This document shows positions 11,253 through 23,645 of a DNA stretch of 64,000 nucleotides, one piece after another (the first letter of the stretch is position 1; each line of letters starts with the position of its first letter). A model generated the notes under the pieces. The model was given only the letters and a program-made list of their open reading frames with translations. It had not been told where the DNA came from and ran no database searches. Source of the stretch: Centrapalus pauciflorus (taxonomy: Eukaryota; Streptophyta; Magnoliopsida; Asterales; Asteraceae); assembly GCA_020465985.1 (NCBI GenBank), contig JAANYP010006648.1, forward strand, positions 1 to 64,000, read 5' to 3'. Position numbers and translations under genes: made by a program.

Positions 11253-11799
11253 CCATGAATGAATTTAAATTTTTATTATTTTTAATTTTTAATAAATTTA
11301 AACATTTATTATTATTTTTTTAAAAAATATATTTTTGTTGATACAGAAAACATAAAACTTTATTTGTGCATGAAGCCTCTTTGCATAAAGGCGACAAGCA
11401 TAAATACAATGACTAATTTATGCGTAAATAAAATTTAATTGGTCCATATGATTTGATAAATGTATGTACATATATATAATTAGTGTATATTCAATCAAGA
11501 TATGATATTAATTTCTTATTATTAGTTCATTTCAAATTTTCAATATGTTTAGTAAAGTTTTGATATATTTTACTTTTATATGATTACAACTTTTAGGTAA
11601 TCACTGTAATTTCAAAAAAAATTTTATTCATAAAATAATATATGGTGTTATCACATCTCAACACACAGACAATTGCTACCTTGCTAGAATCAAATGCGGT
11701 TTTTTTTGACATTTCAATTTCCCAATAACAACAAAATAAAATCATCTCAATTTAAAAAAACAATGAAAGAAGGGATCAGGTCAAATAGTATTCTTCGAT
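10445..11799. other. Intergenic, very AT-rich, no gene seen
   Basis: Low-complexity AT-rich sequence apart from a (GA)n array at 11193-11249. No coding signal was found on either strand. Confidence 0.6.
11193..11249. repeat. (GA)28 microsatellite
   Basis: Uninterrupted GA dinucleotide repeat of 57 bp. Confidence 0.97.
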
Positions 11800-11978
11800 C
11801 TTCACAATCTACATATCATGGGTAGGAATGTGATACAAGGAATTCCCTTCATCTCGAAGAAATAGAGTATATAGAATCAAAAGCTTTTTAGAATTTCATT
11901 TTTTTATCATAGATAATCATAAATCTTAAAAAGAATTTTTGGTACCTTTACAAACCTGATGTTATTAAATCCGCTAGT

Positions 11979-12475
11979 CTAGAAATTCATTTTTAACAAT
12001 TGAACTTTTTTAAACTGTTTCTTTTTAAAAATATAAAATATTTGTGACAAAATAACGGATGCGAAGAAAAACAAAAAACATTCTACACGTAATTAATCTT
12101 GAAGTCCTATTTCTGCGTTTCCTTGATCAAAGTCGTCGTCATTAAAATTACTTGTCAAGATTTATCAGATTTGATAGATTCGTCTTCTGAAACAATAAGT
12201 TCTGGTGTTAGAGAGATTTTATCAAACACTTGACATCCATTTGATGCATCCGCTATGATTATAATTTCATACCCCTTCCCGGACCCTGACCCCGACTTTT
12301 CTTGTCAGAGGATTTTGCAGAATAGAACTAGTGTTGTAACATTATAAACAATTTTGTTACTCTTGCTCCTGTCACGATAAATCTGGCCGCTTCTCCTATT
12401 TCCACCTACATATAGAGGATACTTTAAGAAGTGAATGTATTTCTTAATAGTGAGGGAGGGAGGGAGGGAGGGAGG

Positions 12476-12542
<67 letters not shown>

Positions 12543-13031
12543 AAATGTAATTTCACTATATCTCTTCCATAGGGTTAGGGGTATGATATGTATACCTTTT
12601 GGATTAGGAAGGTAGCTTTGAAAAACATATTGTCCATCTTTTTGTTTATCTCGAGAGAAAAACAATTGGAAGGAGCTTATTTAAAATCCTCTGGTAAATT
12701 AAGAACACCCCCACATTTAATGCCCTGTTTTTTTACCATTAGCAAGAATTTGTTTTAGTTGATATCACAAGGAATTCAACAAGTGCTTCAAATACACTAT
12801 CGAAAGGTATGCTTGCAAAGCCTCAATATCCACTGGTTTATTAGCTAAATGACAATTAGCGCATAGAATACGTCTAGCCACTTCTCGTGGATTTTTATAA
12901 CTTTTTTGTGCATAAATGAGACCATGCATTTGAAATGATTGCACGATTTATGATATATGTAATGGGTGATAAGAAAATAGATCAAGTAATTTGTTTCTTT
13001 ACCCAAGAAAAACTAATTTTAGTTTGCACAT
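11979..13031 (-). pseudogene. petA: petA (cytochrome f) plastid-derived pseudogene
   Basis: Cytochrome f is the haem-bearing subunit of the thylakoid cytochrome b6f complex. The minus strand keeps the start (13031), a decayed signal sequence, the CANCHLANKPVDIE haem-binding block with its CxxCH motif (about 12820-12870), KYSEITFP, HFLKYPLYVGGN, and the C-terminal KKKQF-like region with its stop at 11979. In-frame stops and indels break it in several places. The codons that normally follow ITFP are replaced by a long CT/CCCT array at 12451-12539, so an ancestral CT-rich coding stretch seems to have seeded a microsatellite. Length without the array is close to that of a normal petA. It has no expected function in the nucleus. 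Confidence 0.9.
12451..12539. repeat. Compound (GGGA)n(GA)n microsatellite inside petA pseudogene
   Basis: About seven GGGA units followed by about 29 GA units. It lies between the remains of the petA codons for ITFP and for KK..HFLKYP. The SLSLS and PPSLPPSL runs that it encodes are artefacts. Confidence 0.95.
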
Positions 13032-13252
13032 TGATCCCGAAAATTTCTACAATAAGTTGGTGTAGTTCACTAATGGAGTTTCCTATCCACGATTCTGGTT
13101 TTTACCGGAATAATTTGACTAGATTAGTATCAACACATAGGCCGAAACTTCGGGATAGCTAAAAAGATAAAAACTAAGTAAGGTTTTTAGTGCTTTGCTT
13201 ATGTACAACTGAAAGGTGAGAAACATTATAATTTGATTTGGGAAATAGTTTT

Positions 13253-13560
13253 TCAGTCATTTTATTTAACGAAAAATCACTACATGATAACGGGGATTCG
13301 TGATTTATATAACAAAAAAACCAATATTTGATTGTATCTATAATGATTGATTGATTGGAAACATGGAAAGAATGCATGATATAATTTCATCATTATGAAC
13401 AAATGTAAATTCTGTCGACAAAACCAATCATCAGTTACCAACAGTAGGGCGAATAAAATATTAGAATATGTTTTATAAATGAGTTAATAAAAGAAATGAA
13501 AAGCTTTTATTATGTCACGTAAGTTATACATAAATCACTTGAGTTTTATAAAAAAAAAAA
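13253..13560 (-). pseudogene. cemA: cemA 3' end, plastid-derived pseudogene
   Basis: CemA is a chloroplast envelope membrane protein. Minus-strand translation gives DTI-KYWFFCYIN, matching the conserved cemA end, and the stop in AATGACTGA falls at 13253. Upstream, GTTGGTAACTGATGATTGG and CATAATGATGAAATTATATC match cemA codons. Only roughly the last third is present. Its distance from petA (221 bp) fits the chloroplast gene order, so the two arrived together. Confidence 0.8.
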
Positions 13561-13816
13561 CAAAACAAAACTATATCATCTAAAACAAAACATTCTTTAA
13601 TCATTCCAAATTTCGTATGAAAACACATCCTAGACTTCTGAAAGGTGGTTTTGCATTCAAATTTCATTTTTTTCTTTAAAAAAAAGTAAGGAGAAAGAAA
13701 CTCAAAGTTCGTGAAAAAGGGGAGTCAAAACATATGTTATGACCAGTTGACCATGGTGATTGTTAGATTTAGACTCTCAGAAATAGAAATAGGGTTGGTA
13801 TTTATTTATGGCTATT

Positions 13817-13991
13817 TCTTCATGCACCACCTCTAATTTCTCATACACCACCTCTATGCATTTGACCTATAAATACTTATCTTTTGATTGGACAAAAGAG
13901 TATAAACAAATAAAATATAATGATGAGTTATGAAAAAAAGGCATGTTTTAGGTCAATTGTAGATATAGATATGGTGCATGAAGTAACACCC
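13817..13991. mobile_element. Short inverted-repeat element flanked by 12-bp direct repeat
   Basis: TTTATGGCTATT occurs at 13805-13816 and 13992-14003. The enclosed 175 bp begin TCTTCATGCACCA and end TGGTGCATGAAGTAACACCC, so the ends are inverted but offset by a few bases. The superfamily is unclear; a Mutator-like MITE is possible. Confidence 0.55.
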
Positions 13992-14003
13992 TTTATGGCT
14001 ATT

Positions 14004-14887
14004 CAAACTTAATCGAAGACAGAAAGTATTAATTAAACTCAAACTTGGTGGTCAAATATCTATTGCTGATGTTCAAAAAAAAATATTTATTGCTGATCAC
14101 TTTAGCATTTTTAATTTATATCTTACTTTTTTTTGGATTATAAAAATGAAAATTAAATTATATACATATTAAATTAAAATTGTGGTATATCACAAAATGA
14201 AAGTAAACGGATTCTTTGACCAACTCGTGAGCGGTGTGGGATATATACTCTCTAAAAATCAATCTACCGTATTTAATTTATGTTTGACGGTTTGACACAT
14301 GCGTTATTGCGTTGAACATCTTTTTATTCTTCATCTTTATTTTTTTTATTTTCATAATTTCAGATTCATTTAGACATATTATTTAGATATATCAAACATA
14401 ATTAACATTATTTCTATCTATATTATATATAAATAAATATAAACATTAGTATTAAAAAATCTCATGAACTTTTTTGGATTTATAGAATTAAGTAACTACA
14501 TCTCTTTTCTAGTATCTAAGTCTCTAGATAATTTTTTTATCTTATATAAAATTATATTTGACTTGGTTAATAGGTGATTGATCGAGAAACCGTGTAGAGA
14601 CTTAAAACAATAAAAAAAATGTCTCGTGACATAATCACAAAATGAAAAAAGGAATTTCGTATTTTTAATGATTAAACCATTTAATCAGCTTGTTTTACCG
14701 GTTAAACAAATAGCACATAAAAAATATATAATTTTGAATAAAACAAAAATTATCCAAAGACTTAAATGTTTGAATAGAAAGTTAGTGGCTAAATTGATAA
14801 ATCTATTTTAAGGTTTTACAAATATTAATTAACCCTATATTTTTAACTTTATAGGTAACTTAATAACATTTAACCTAATAGAATGTA
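14004..14887. other. Intergenic, no gene seen
   Basis: AT-rich sequence without coding signal or recognised repeat. Confidence 0.5.
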
Positions 14888-15010
14888 TTAGTTTTAAGTG
14901 AGTATCACTTATATGCAATGCAGTGCATTAAAACGTATCATTCTTAAAAATAATTTATTATTATTTTTTTATAAACATGTTTTAACTAATATAACAAAGA
15001 TGATATATAA

Positions 15011-15048
<38 letters not shown>

Positions 15049-15421
15049 CACATTCTAAGCGCATAAAATCATGCATCCCATAAATGTACGTTCACATGTA
15101 TACAAATTTATGTAAGTATACGTTCATATCATTTCTAGCGGGATTTTCTTCAAATAAAGACCCCAATTTCGCTTCTAAAATAGGAATTCTATACTCCCCG
15201 CCCTGGGAGGTCTGAAAGGAGCATGGAAACACATAAGAACTCTTGAATGGAAATGTAAAAGAGATGAAACTTTTTTAAGTAGTTAAAGTTGTGAATGTCT
15301 ATGAAATTTACATATCATCTTTATAATGTTAATTAAACTATTTTATGAAAAAAAAATAAAAGTATTAAGGTGATACATTCTGGTGCGCTGCATAATTAGT
15401 AGTATAAATGTATCAGGAACC
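14888..15421. mobile_element. Diverged family-B MITE
   Basis: The left end AGTTTTAAGTGAGTATCAC and the right end (reverse complement GTGGTTCCTGATAC) both resemble the B-family terminus. The interior shares the ATGCAGCGCA and AACATGTTTTA blocks with the copy at 38286. A (TA)15 array sits inside at 15016-15045. Boundaries are approximate. Confidence 0.4.
15016..15045. repeat. (TA)15 microsatellite
   Basis: Perfect AT/TA dinucleotide run. Confidence 0.95.
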
Positions 15422-16314
15422 ACTTTATAGGCATATAGCCCTAAGATCACGATAACTTGATTGTGGTTTAATGAAACTTTTTATACATAATGATGCATCT
15501 GATGCAAAACGTGAAGGATTTCAGGATAGCATGCCTAAGTATCTACTTTCCAAAATTTAAAAAATACACAAATAGTTTAATTTTTAAATTTATGAAACAA
15601 TTAATACAACGATGTGATGCGACATCAACATTTCAAATCATATAATCTACATCGATTCACCATGTGATTTTGAAGATCATAAACAATATAATCTTTGGTA
15701 AGCCTTGTGATGTTTAATTCACTAATCGTTCACTATAAAGTAATAAAACTCAATAATCTCATAAAAATTATGGTAAACCTTGAGTTGTTTTGTGAACCTC
15801 GTGTTTTTCCTTTTAATACGAAAAAAAAATCAAAATTTTCATGTATTTGAATATAGTTTTTGATACATGCACATATATATGAATTGACTACTCAAATTTT
15901 TTGAATCATTGGTTTTTCATTGTTGTTGTTATAAGATAAGTTGTCATTTAATTCAGTTCTGTTTCTCTTACAGAATTAAGTAATACGTGAAATAAATTGA
16001 TACAAGAGTAAATTTGATAAAACAAAGATACTATTTGCCTTTCGTATTTTATCCAAATATATAAAGTCAATGGACTTCTACTTTTAATGTGAAAAAGTTG
16101 AAGATCACAAAATCTATGCCACTTTCGAAGGCCCCTTTTTGAAAGACTTCTTGAGTTAGCAGCTCTAACAGTGAAAACACTATGCATCGTTCATTGCATT
16201 TGAATGAAATCTTGATATCTTTTCTCTTTGCATTTACTCTATAGTCTATGGTCCATATATATAGTTTTTGAAATATCAACATTTATTTCTTTTAAAAGTT
16301 GTTGAAAAATATAA
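15422..16314. other. Intergenic, no gene recognised
   Basis: AT-rich. The minus strand of about 16080-16190 is open in one frame and reads like protein over some 30 residues, but it matches no family I recognise. Confidence 0.4.
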
Positions 16315-16732
16315 TGATTTGGATTCAAGTTAGTACCACTAGTTTGCAAAGTATCGGAGGTCCCTAACTTAAAACCAATTTTTTTTTTTGCATAATAATG
16401 TAAATTAACAATGCAAAACTAATTGCAAAAAGTCACACATAAATACAAATTAAAACTATGTGAAACGTGCATGTTCATATAAACTGTACCGTTGTGAACG
16501 TGTGTTCATATTAATCATATTCACATGATTTTTTTCACGTTCACGTGACATTTAATATGCTGGAAAGTGTGAATGTATGTAATTTTTTAAAAATAACATT
16601 ATATTATTTGTATCTACATGAATATAAAAAAAAAATTAAACATTTTTTTCACAGTATGTTCACATCCGAAACTCATGTGTTCACAGATACGCATAGTTAT
16701 CTACATTTTTTAGGTACTCACACGAAACATAT
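16315..16732. mobile_element. Family-B MITE without (TA)n flanks
   Basis: It starts GATTTGGATTCAAGTTAGTA and ends in GGTACTCACACGAAACATAT, matching both ends of the copy at 50167-50602. The interior is also homologous, with the same GTGAAACGTGCA and TTTTTTCACGTTCAC blocks. Its flanks have only a few A/T bases, unlike its relatives inside (TA)n. Confidence 0.75.
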
Positions 16733-19028
16733 GAAAAATAGAATACCTTTAAAATTTGCATTCTAAATGCATTATTCTTTGATATCAGTCATTATAAAAT
16801 ATTATGTTGGATTTTTTACTTATTCATACATCATTTTATTAACAAAATCCAAAAATAAAAATCAATCATAGGTTATACGTTATAAGAAACAGAGAAAAAG
16901 GCATATAGATGTATATCATTTAGAATTTCATAATGCAATAAATGGCATTTTTGAATATTTATATCTTCAAATTACTTTAGTTAAAATTTAATTTATGTAG
17001 ATGTGTCTTTCATCTATTGATTATATATTGTTATTGCTAAAGGACTAAATTCAGTTTAGACTAATAATTAAGAGCATAAACCAAACCAAAACGTTAATGG
17101 ACCATATATATATTTAGTTGATTCTGGTTATTTTTTAACCAAAGATTTTGATTAAACGTGTTATTGAAAAATACTTGTCATTTAGGATGAGACTCACATG
17201 AACAATTTTTTAACAATTCATTAATCAATATATAATGAAATGATGTTTTATATTTATATAAAAGTTTTAATAATTTGATGCATGACTGATTTATATCGAT
17301 TTAATATCCAATTGGGTTTAAGATAGACATGTTTAGTTTGGATTCTTTTCTTTAAAATGTCATCAATTTAAACTCAAAAACAATTGGACACACCAGGATT
17401 TCATGCAATAGACAAAAGAACGAATTTCAACCATCGGAATCTACCTTAAAATACATGTAAGACCCGAATAAATTATTTGAACTAAACCAACCAGACAATA
17501 TTGCAGCTAAAATAGCCTTGAAAAGAAGATACAAACAAACATACAACTCCATGGATTACAACATCAAATTAAATAGACAAACGAACAACGAACAATATAT
17601 TAGTTTGGAATTTAATTTCAATAGTCTAAAAAAATGCAATTCCGTTATGATCTGGTTTAATCTCTTACTATAGCCGCTAATTATTGCATTCTAAGGGAAA
17701 AAGATTATGTTAGAATTGAATTTTTCTTATTCAAGATTTTCATGTGATAAAGGTCAAAGTTGATGATAACTTTTGACAAATATAGTCGTACATAGTATTC
17801 AAAGATAGATTTCCCATTTAACAAATCTGATGCAAGTCATATTAAATGCAAAACCTAATATTTCTTTTTTCTTTTTATAGTAATATTAGTATCTTAAATG
17901 ATATAAAAATTTTCTATATTTTAAAAACTTGAAAATTTTTCTTATAAGAAAAAATTCATTTTAAAATCATTTTATCGATTATATACTTGTCATTGTTATC
18001 ATAAAGATATTATATTTATAGTGGTCCATAGCTTACATGTAGTGAAGTTTTAATTTAAATATTTAGTAAAGTTCAAATTTTATTTATAGCAAAAAACATG
18101 TATATATATAATATAATAATAATAATAATAATAAGGTGGATGTTAGAAATCGGGACCAAAAAGGAGTATGAATGTAGGAGGGATAGTCTCGTGAGGGGTC
18201 ACGTGACATACAAAGGTTAAAATGGGCAATAATGGATCCTTGTACTTTCCTTGTGTGTCCTCATAATTGGTGGTCCTGTTAGGGTACCACCTTTACCAGA
18301 CAAATTTTCATAAATATGACATTCTTGTCCCTACCTTCTCTCTCACGCAACAAACACACTTCAACTGCGTGTTCTTATTGAAATCATTAAACAACTAAAA
18401 ATGGTCGCCCCTATTCCCATTCCCATTCCCATGCCTTCTTTCTCTTTCTTTTTCTTTTATTAAAGCAAACTCAACTCAAGCATGCCTTAAAACAATAAAA
18501 CATGCTTCCCGGCCTTCACATAATCTTCTTTATTTTATTATATAGGCAATTAACTTTATGAAAATAAACTAATTTAAAATTTTATTTAATTACGATACAT
18601 AAACATTTATTTTTCTTTTTATATATTTACTTAATTAAATTTAAAATCTTATCCGTACCATAAGAACAATACCACACGAGTAAATCTATGGAGTTTCAAA
18701 TTAAGGACACTAAATGGAAATTAATTTCTAAAACAAAAACAATAAATAATAATAACTTAATTAAGGAATAAATAATAGTAACTTTCAATTATTAATTAAT
18801 TCAGAGAAGATTTGCCTTGTCTTTTTTTGTCGCCAACTCCTGCATTCTCCACATTTCCACTAAATTAAAAATTTTGACTTTTTTTCTACCATACTTTTCT
18901 TCATTTCCTTCCTGTATCTTTATAATCTAAATCATAAAATCCAACAAAAATTCACATCATAAAAACTAAAATCCTTCACTGTATTATATATACATAATTA
19001 ATTAACGGCTTCTGTTTCTCTCTCTTAT
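16733..19028. other. Intergenic, 3' side of the HD-ZIP gene
   Basis: No gene was recognised. 18111-18134 is an (ATA)n run. 18150-18420 is less AT-rich and contains TCACGTGAC, a palindromic G-box core, and (TTCCCA)n-like repeats near 18410. It may hold regulatory DNA, but nothing proves it. Confidence 0.4.
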
Positions 19029-20496
19029 TCATAAGGGTGCTGCAGGCTGGTGGTGGGAGTTATTAATAGACGGTGGCGCGTGACTCTGACTCACTGGAAA
19101 GATTAACGATATTGGTTTTGGCGAGAGAGTTAAGGAGGGTGTAGACGTAGTCGCTGCTTTCTTAGAGTCTGGATCCACGGTGGTGGACGGTGGCGGAGGA
19201 GCTATGGCTGAGGTGGTGGCGATACGCTCACAAGATGGACACATGGTGAGAGTTGTAGCCGGAGGTTGCATGTAAAATGGATTTGAAGTGGTCTTCAAAG
19301 CTCTCAGTTCTTGAAGCTCTTTGTGTAGCCTTCTATTTTCTTCAGTTAGGGTTTCACAACACCTTTTCAAGTACTCGTAGTCCACCTCAGTTTGCTTCAG
19401 TTTCGTCCTATATATATTATATATACAACCACGTACATATATGTGTGTATATATATACATCAGTAAGTATAACTATTAATTACTTAATTTATTAATTAAA
19501 ATCCAAATATGATATGTATATTATATACGCAAACAGTCGCACCTTGCTCTTCTGTTCTGAAACCATACTTCAACTTGTCGGGGCCTAAGATTAAGCTGTT
19601 CCGCAAGTGCAAGCTTCTGTTTCTGCCTCCACCAAAAGAAAAAAAACAGCAACTCATGAAATTACAACTTTTGACTTTACAACACGGGTCATTGACTTTT
19701 CGTCAGAAACATTATAATTTTATGGGACAATATATCATATGAAAATCCCTCATAAATATTATATATATATGAGCCATACAAAATTATATATATCATGTAC
19801 GTGTTTTTATGTCTAGAAATTAAAGGACATCATATGAATATTTATATATATAGAAAATAAATTAAGCATTAAATGTTTTACAAACAAAATGCACAATTGT
19901 AAGTTGTAACATATATATATACGATTAATTAAGTTATATATGTGTGTACTTACAGGATTAAGGGTATTGTGTTCCTTGAAGCTTTCTTCTAAATATGCAG
20001 ATTGTTCTTTGGATAATCTGAGTTTTTTTCTGGACATTCCATTCTCATCTTCATCACTAGCCCTAGAAGAGGCTCTTTCTACATCAACCACCTCGTTTCC
20101 AATCTCAATACCCCTCTTATGATTCTTGTTTCCACCATTCACGTTTCCAATTCGTCTGTAACTCATAAATTCCAGCCGGAATGATGACGTCGCCTCTTCT
20201 GCCGCCGTACGCTTCACCTCCAATCCTCTTCCGGCTGCCGCATTTCCCTCTGAACCTCCCTCTGAACTCCCTGTACGTATACAAAACAACCCTCATCATA
20301 TATTTTCCATTTTTCATCTAAAATTAAGATCACCTTCATAAGTATCTGTGAGTATTATGTTAGAGAAAGAGAGGCTGAGAAACACAAAAACAAGAAAACC
20401 CATTAGCCAAGTTTTCTTCTTAATTTCTTTAGTTTTTCTTCTTTTCGCTTTCGTATGTGTGTTTATATATGTATATCCACACACACACATATAGAT

Positions 20497-20556
<60 letters not shown>

Positions 20557-20942
20557 CCGTTGTCAGAAGACCATGGAAAAGGAGGATGACGAGGAACAGG
20601 TGCAGAAGGGAGTAGATCAAGCTGAACTGGGGGATTCAGTCTTTGAGCAGTAACAATTATTTCTCCTCTAATTCCTTCATTTTCTTTCATAATATATTTA
20701 TCATCATCATCATCATCATACTCATCATCATCGTCATCATCATCAAGATCATCTTGACTCTGTGATTTCTCCATGTGTTGGTTGGTGTTTCCGTTTGATG
20801 GTATCATCCCTAAAGCCATGCATGGCCCTAGCCTCTTGTTTACTTTCACGGTGGTAACGGCAGCGGCAGCGGCAGCGGCGACGGTGGTAAATCTTTCACT
20901 GGGTTTTGATGGTGCATCACCTAAACTCAAACTCAACTCCAT
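19029..20942 (-). CDS. HAT14-like: HD-ZIP class II transcription factor, HAT14-like (4 exons)
   Basis: Exons are 20942-20558, 20270-19954, 19622-19543 and 19407-19029. They join in frame (1161 bp including stop, 386 residues), and every intron starts GT and ends AG. An LxLxL repression motif opens the protein (ELSLSLGD). Residues 22-28 are Ala and 64-81 are mostly Asp. The homeodomain is about 209-266 with WFQNRR at 254-259. The leucine zipper has Leu274, 281, 288 and 295. CPSCE at 317-321, the redox-sensitive motif, marks class II. Family members bind CAATNATTG as dimers and repress genes in shade, auxin and leaf-polarity responses. Exon order, the RASSRAS(D/N)ED block and the ATTLTMCPSCER end point to HAT14. 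The first donor (CG|GTTTTC) is weak and is followed at once by (CT)n; I chose it because it keeps the frame. Confidence 0.93.
20501..20553. repeat. (GA)26 microsatellite at the first 5' splice site of the HD-ZIP gene
   Basis: On the gene strand this is (CT)26, beginning only four bases after the GT of intron 1. A short (CA)n lies nearby at 20479-20489. Confidence 0.95.
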
Positions 20943-21120
20943 GTCTCATCTGCAAGCTTACACAAACAAAATCTAAGAGATGGTTTGATAAATTTGTGTG
21001 AGGAAAAGAGAGAGAGAGAGAGATGAAAAGAAAAAGGTAGCCAAGAACTTGTTGAGAGGATTTTGGATTGAAAGCACTAGAAAGAGTCTTTAATGGAGAC
21101 TTTAAACCACGCTTGTTTAA
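20943..21120 (-). promoter_or_regulatory. Probable 5' UTR and proximal promoter of the HD-ZIP gene
   Basis: The sequence upstream of the start codon contains a CT-repeat (21007-21023 on the opposite strand), common in plant 5' leaders. No convincing TATA box or transcription start can be fixed. Confidence 0.35.
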
Positions 21121-21380
21121 AATATTATTATTTTTCATAAATATGGTGATATAATAAATTTAGGAAAAAAAAACATTAAAAGAAAAACGGTTATATTTTT
21201 ATATTATTGACAAGGAAGAAATGGGATAAGTCCACGGCAATAATTAATAAAAAGAAATAGTTGTAGTAGAGTAGAGTAGGGGTGGACCTAAATTTCGCTC
21301 CTCTTGTTGGAACCACTGAATATTTCAATCGACAAATACTCGTCCTGAAAAAAGAGGTTATTCATCGTATGTTGAAATAA

Positions 21381-21715
21381 GGATAATTACCAAAATGGTT
21401 TTACCAAAAAAAAAAAAAATACATGTTTTTATTTTTTTGTATTTTGTCTTTGCATGTAAATTCTTTTTTAGAAACGTTCTTAAGTTAATCTTTTCTTTTA
21501 TGTTTAGTGAAATTTGACTATTATAATTGATATTTTGTTTTTAAAAATCTAGTTTTCAATTATAATCGAGTTCTAATAGTCAAATTTTCTTAAACTAGAA
21601 AAAAAATATTAACTTAATGACTTTTCTGGAAAAAAAAATAATATTGAGGATCGAAAATGCAAAAGTTATGAAAACATGTTGGTTTTTTTTCATAATAGAC
21701 TCTTACTAAAATATC
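21381..21715. mobile_element. Foldback (long inverted repeat) MITE, diverged copy
   Basis: The two arms pair across almost the whole length. The right arm ends AAAACATGTTGGTTTTTTTT then CATAATAGA, the same terminus as the copies at 35061 and 57775. The arms also share TAGTGAAATTTGA and its complement. Confidence 0.6.
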
Positions 21716-23489
21716 AAAAATTGTAATTTTTTGTCAAGTTTTACACAAAATAAAAATCACCTAATTAAAATACTTTCTTCTTTTGTTATCACATTTATGT
21801 TACACCTACCACTTACATTACATGTACCTTTTATAAGTTTTTTAATATGTTACGTTACAAAAAGTGAAAAATAACGAAAGGTATATTGTTTATTTGCTAC
21901 CAAATTTTTTTTGCATTTTTATTTCACTTAAATTTATATATGTCATTTCAGTAATAATCTATTTTAAATTATTATTAGGAGTAATAAAATTGTGATACGA
22001 TGAAACATTTTAATGACTCATGTGGCCTTACTTTTTACATTTTGATTGGATTTTTAAAATAGTTTATGATGATTGATTATTTATTTTAATGTTTTTTGAA
22101 ACATATCTAACATTTCTAATTAAATTGTTTTAATTGCAATTAACTTTGATGATAATAAATGCAAAAAAAAAAAAAAAAAATTATGAATGACACTTATTTT
22201 TACATTTATGTTGATATATTAAAAAAATAATATTAATTCAATATAAAAGGAGATTGAAATAAATGTTTCAAAATATAACAATGAAGTTTCACAAATTCAT
22301 ATTAACCAGAGGTGAGCATGACACGGTTACATTTAAAATCAAGCCAATCAATTAGTTTTCATAATAATTTGGTTTCAATTAATTTATTATTTTCTGTTGA
22401 CGATTATGAGTAAGTGAGGTAGTTAATTTACCGGCTAAATTGGTTATTCGCAAATGGGTCATCTAAGCTCATGTATTCTTGTTATGTGCTTAGATTAGGA
22501 GATCAAGCAGACTGCTAAAAAACCAAGTCACTTCTTCATGACTGATAGCACACCATTCTTCGCATGCTAGAACTGATTTCTGACTTAATTATCCCATTTT
22601 TAGCTTAAAAGGTCAAGCATCCAAAATCATAGATATGTTCCGACCTTAAAATTTACTATATTGTAGTAAAAATATAATACTATTTCATGAATATATTGCA
22701 ATCATGCTTTTGCAAAACGGTTAATATTGAAAAACCTATATTTTTTAGATTTATCGATTAAGCTAGTAACTAGACTTTTTAATGTTTAAAACGCCAAACA
22801 ACTTTTATTTTTATTTTATTTCTATATATTTGATTTGTTTACATATCATTAACTAGTGAATGATATAGAATTTTCAAGGTCCATGACTTGATTATGAAAT
22901 AATTTTACATCTTATCAATTTAATTTCTCCATCCCAAGTAGATGGACTAATGTGAGTAAAATAAAAAAAACCTTGGGTTAAAATAAGTAAAAGAAATACC
23001 AACGAACTAGATCAAATGATCAACCAAAATATAAAAATGTGTTTTTATATAAATCTTAATATAATAATAATAACAACAAAAACGAAATGTAAAAAATAAC
23101 ACAAATATGTTTAACATTTATATATTAACTTTTTAAGGATGATAATAACCTATAATTGGTAACATGTTGTTCAGATCATAGGTTGTTATAAATGTCAATA
23201 AACTAAATATTAATGTTTGTAAAAATAGATTTTTATTATTATCGTTAAAAAATAAAAGATAGTGTTATGTTTTACGGTTAACCCAATATAGTTTTTGAGA
23301 AGTATGATTTAAAAAAATTATCTAATAATTTCTTTAATTTAATTTTATAGAATACAAAATTGACCAAAACACTAATCCAAACATCCCCCATTAACACATA
23401 ATAAACATTGATTAACAATTTTACAATTAACCAATTAATTTTTGACCCGTCATAAATTAAACCAATTAAGCTATTTCACAATAAACAAC

Positions 23490-23645
23490 TGTGAGGCCGA
23501 ATTGAAGGGTATGGGTATCCCGCTGGTTCATCAGGATTGCCACATAGGCACCCCCGTGATAACACTACCTCCCACCCAGCGGCCGTGCCAAAGCGCCCGG
23601 CCCGGAGTGGCCCTTCTCCCCCTCAACGGTTTATCTCTATCTCTT
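23490..23645. other. GC-rich island, unrecognised
   Basis: About 155 bp, rich in CCC and GGC (for example CAGCGGCCGTGCCAAAGCGC), in otherwise AT-rich DNA. No ORF of note and no inverted ends were found. It resembles in composition the stretch at 55620-55770. Confidence 0.3.

Larger units (their letters stand above)
11800..13560 (-). other. Nuclear plastid DNA insertion (NUPT): cemA end, spacer, petA
   Basis: On the minus strand the sequence follows the chloroplast order cemA 3' end, spacer of about 220 bp, petA, then part of the region after petA. Both genes are recognisable in translation and at nucleotide level but carry many substitutions, stops and indels, so the transfer is old. The outer edges are estimates: the cemA match fades near 13550, and the sequence below 11979 looks like plastid spacer down to roughly 11800. 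Confidence 0.85.

Noticed and set aside
12305..12665. ORFs with SLSLSL and PPSLPPSL runs as possible proteins
   Set aside because: They are the decayed petA reading frames joined to a CT/CCCT microsatellite.
21181..21250. CAATAATTA-like HD-ZIP sites upstream of the HD-ZIP gene as autoregulatory elements
   Set aside because: They match only eight of nine bases and are expected by chance in such AT-rich DNA.
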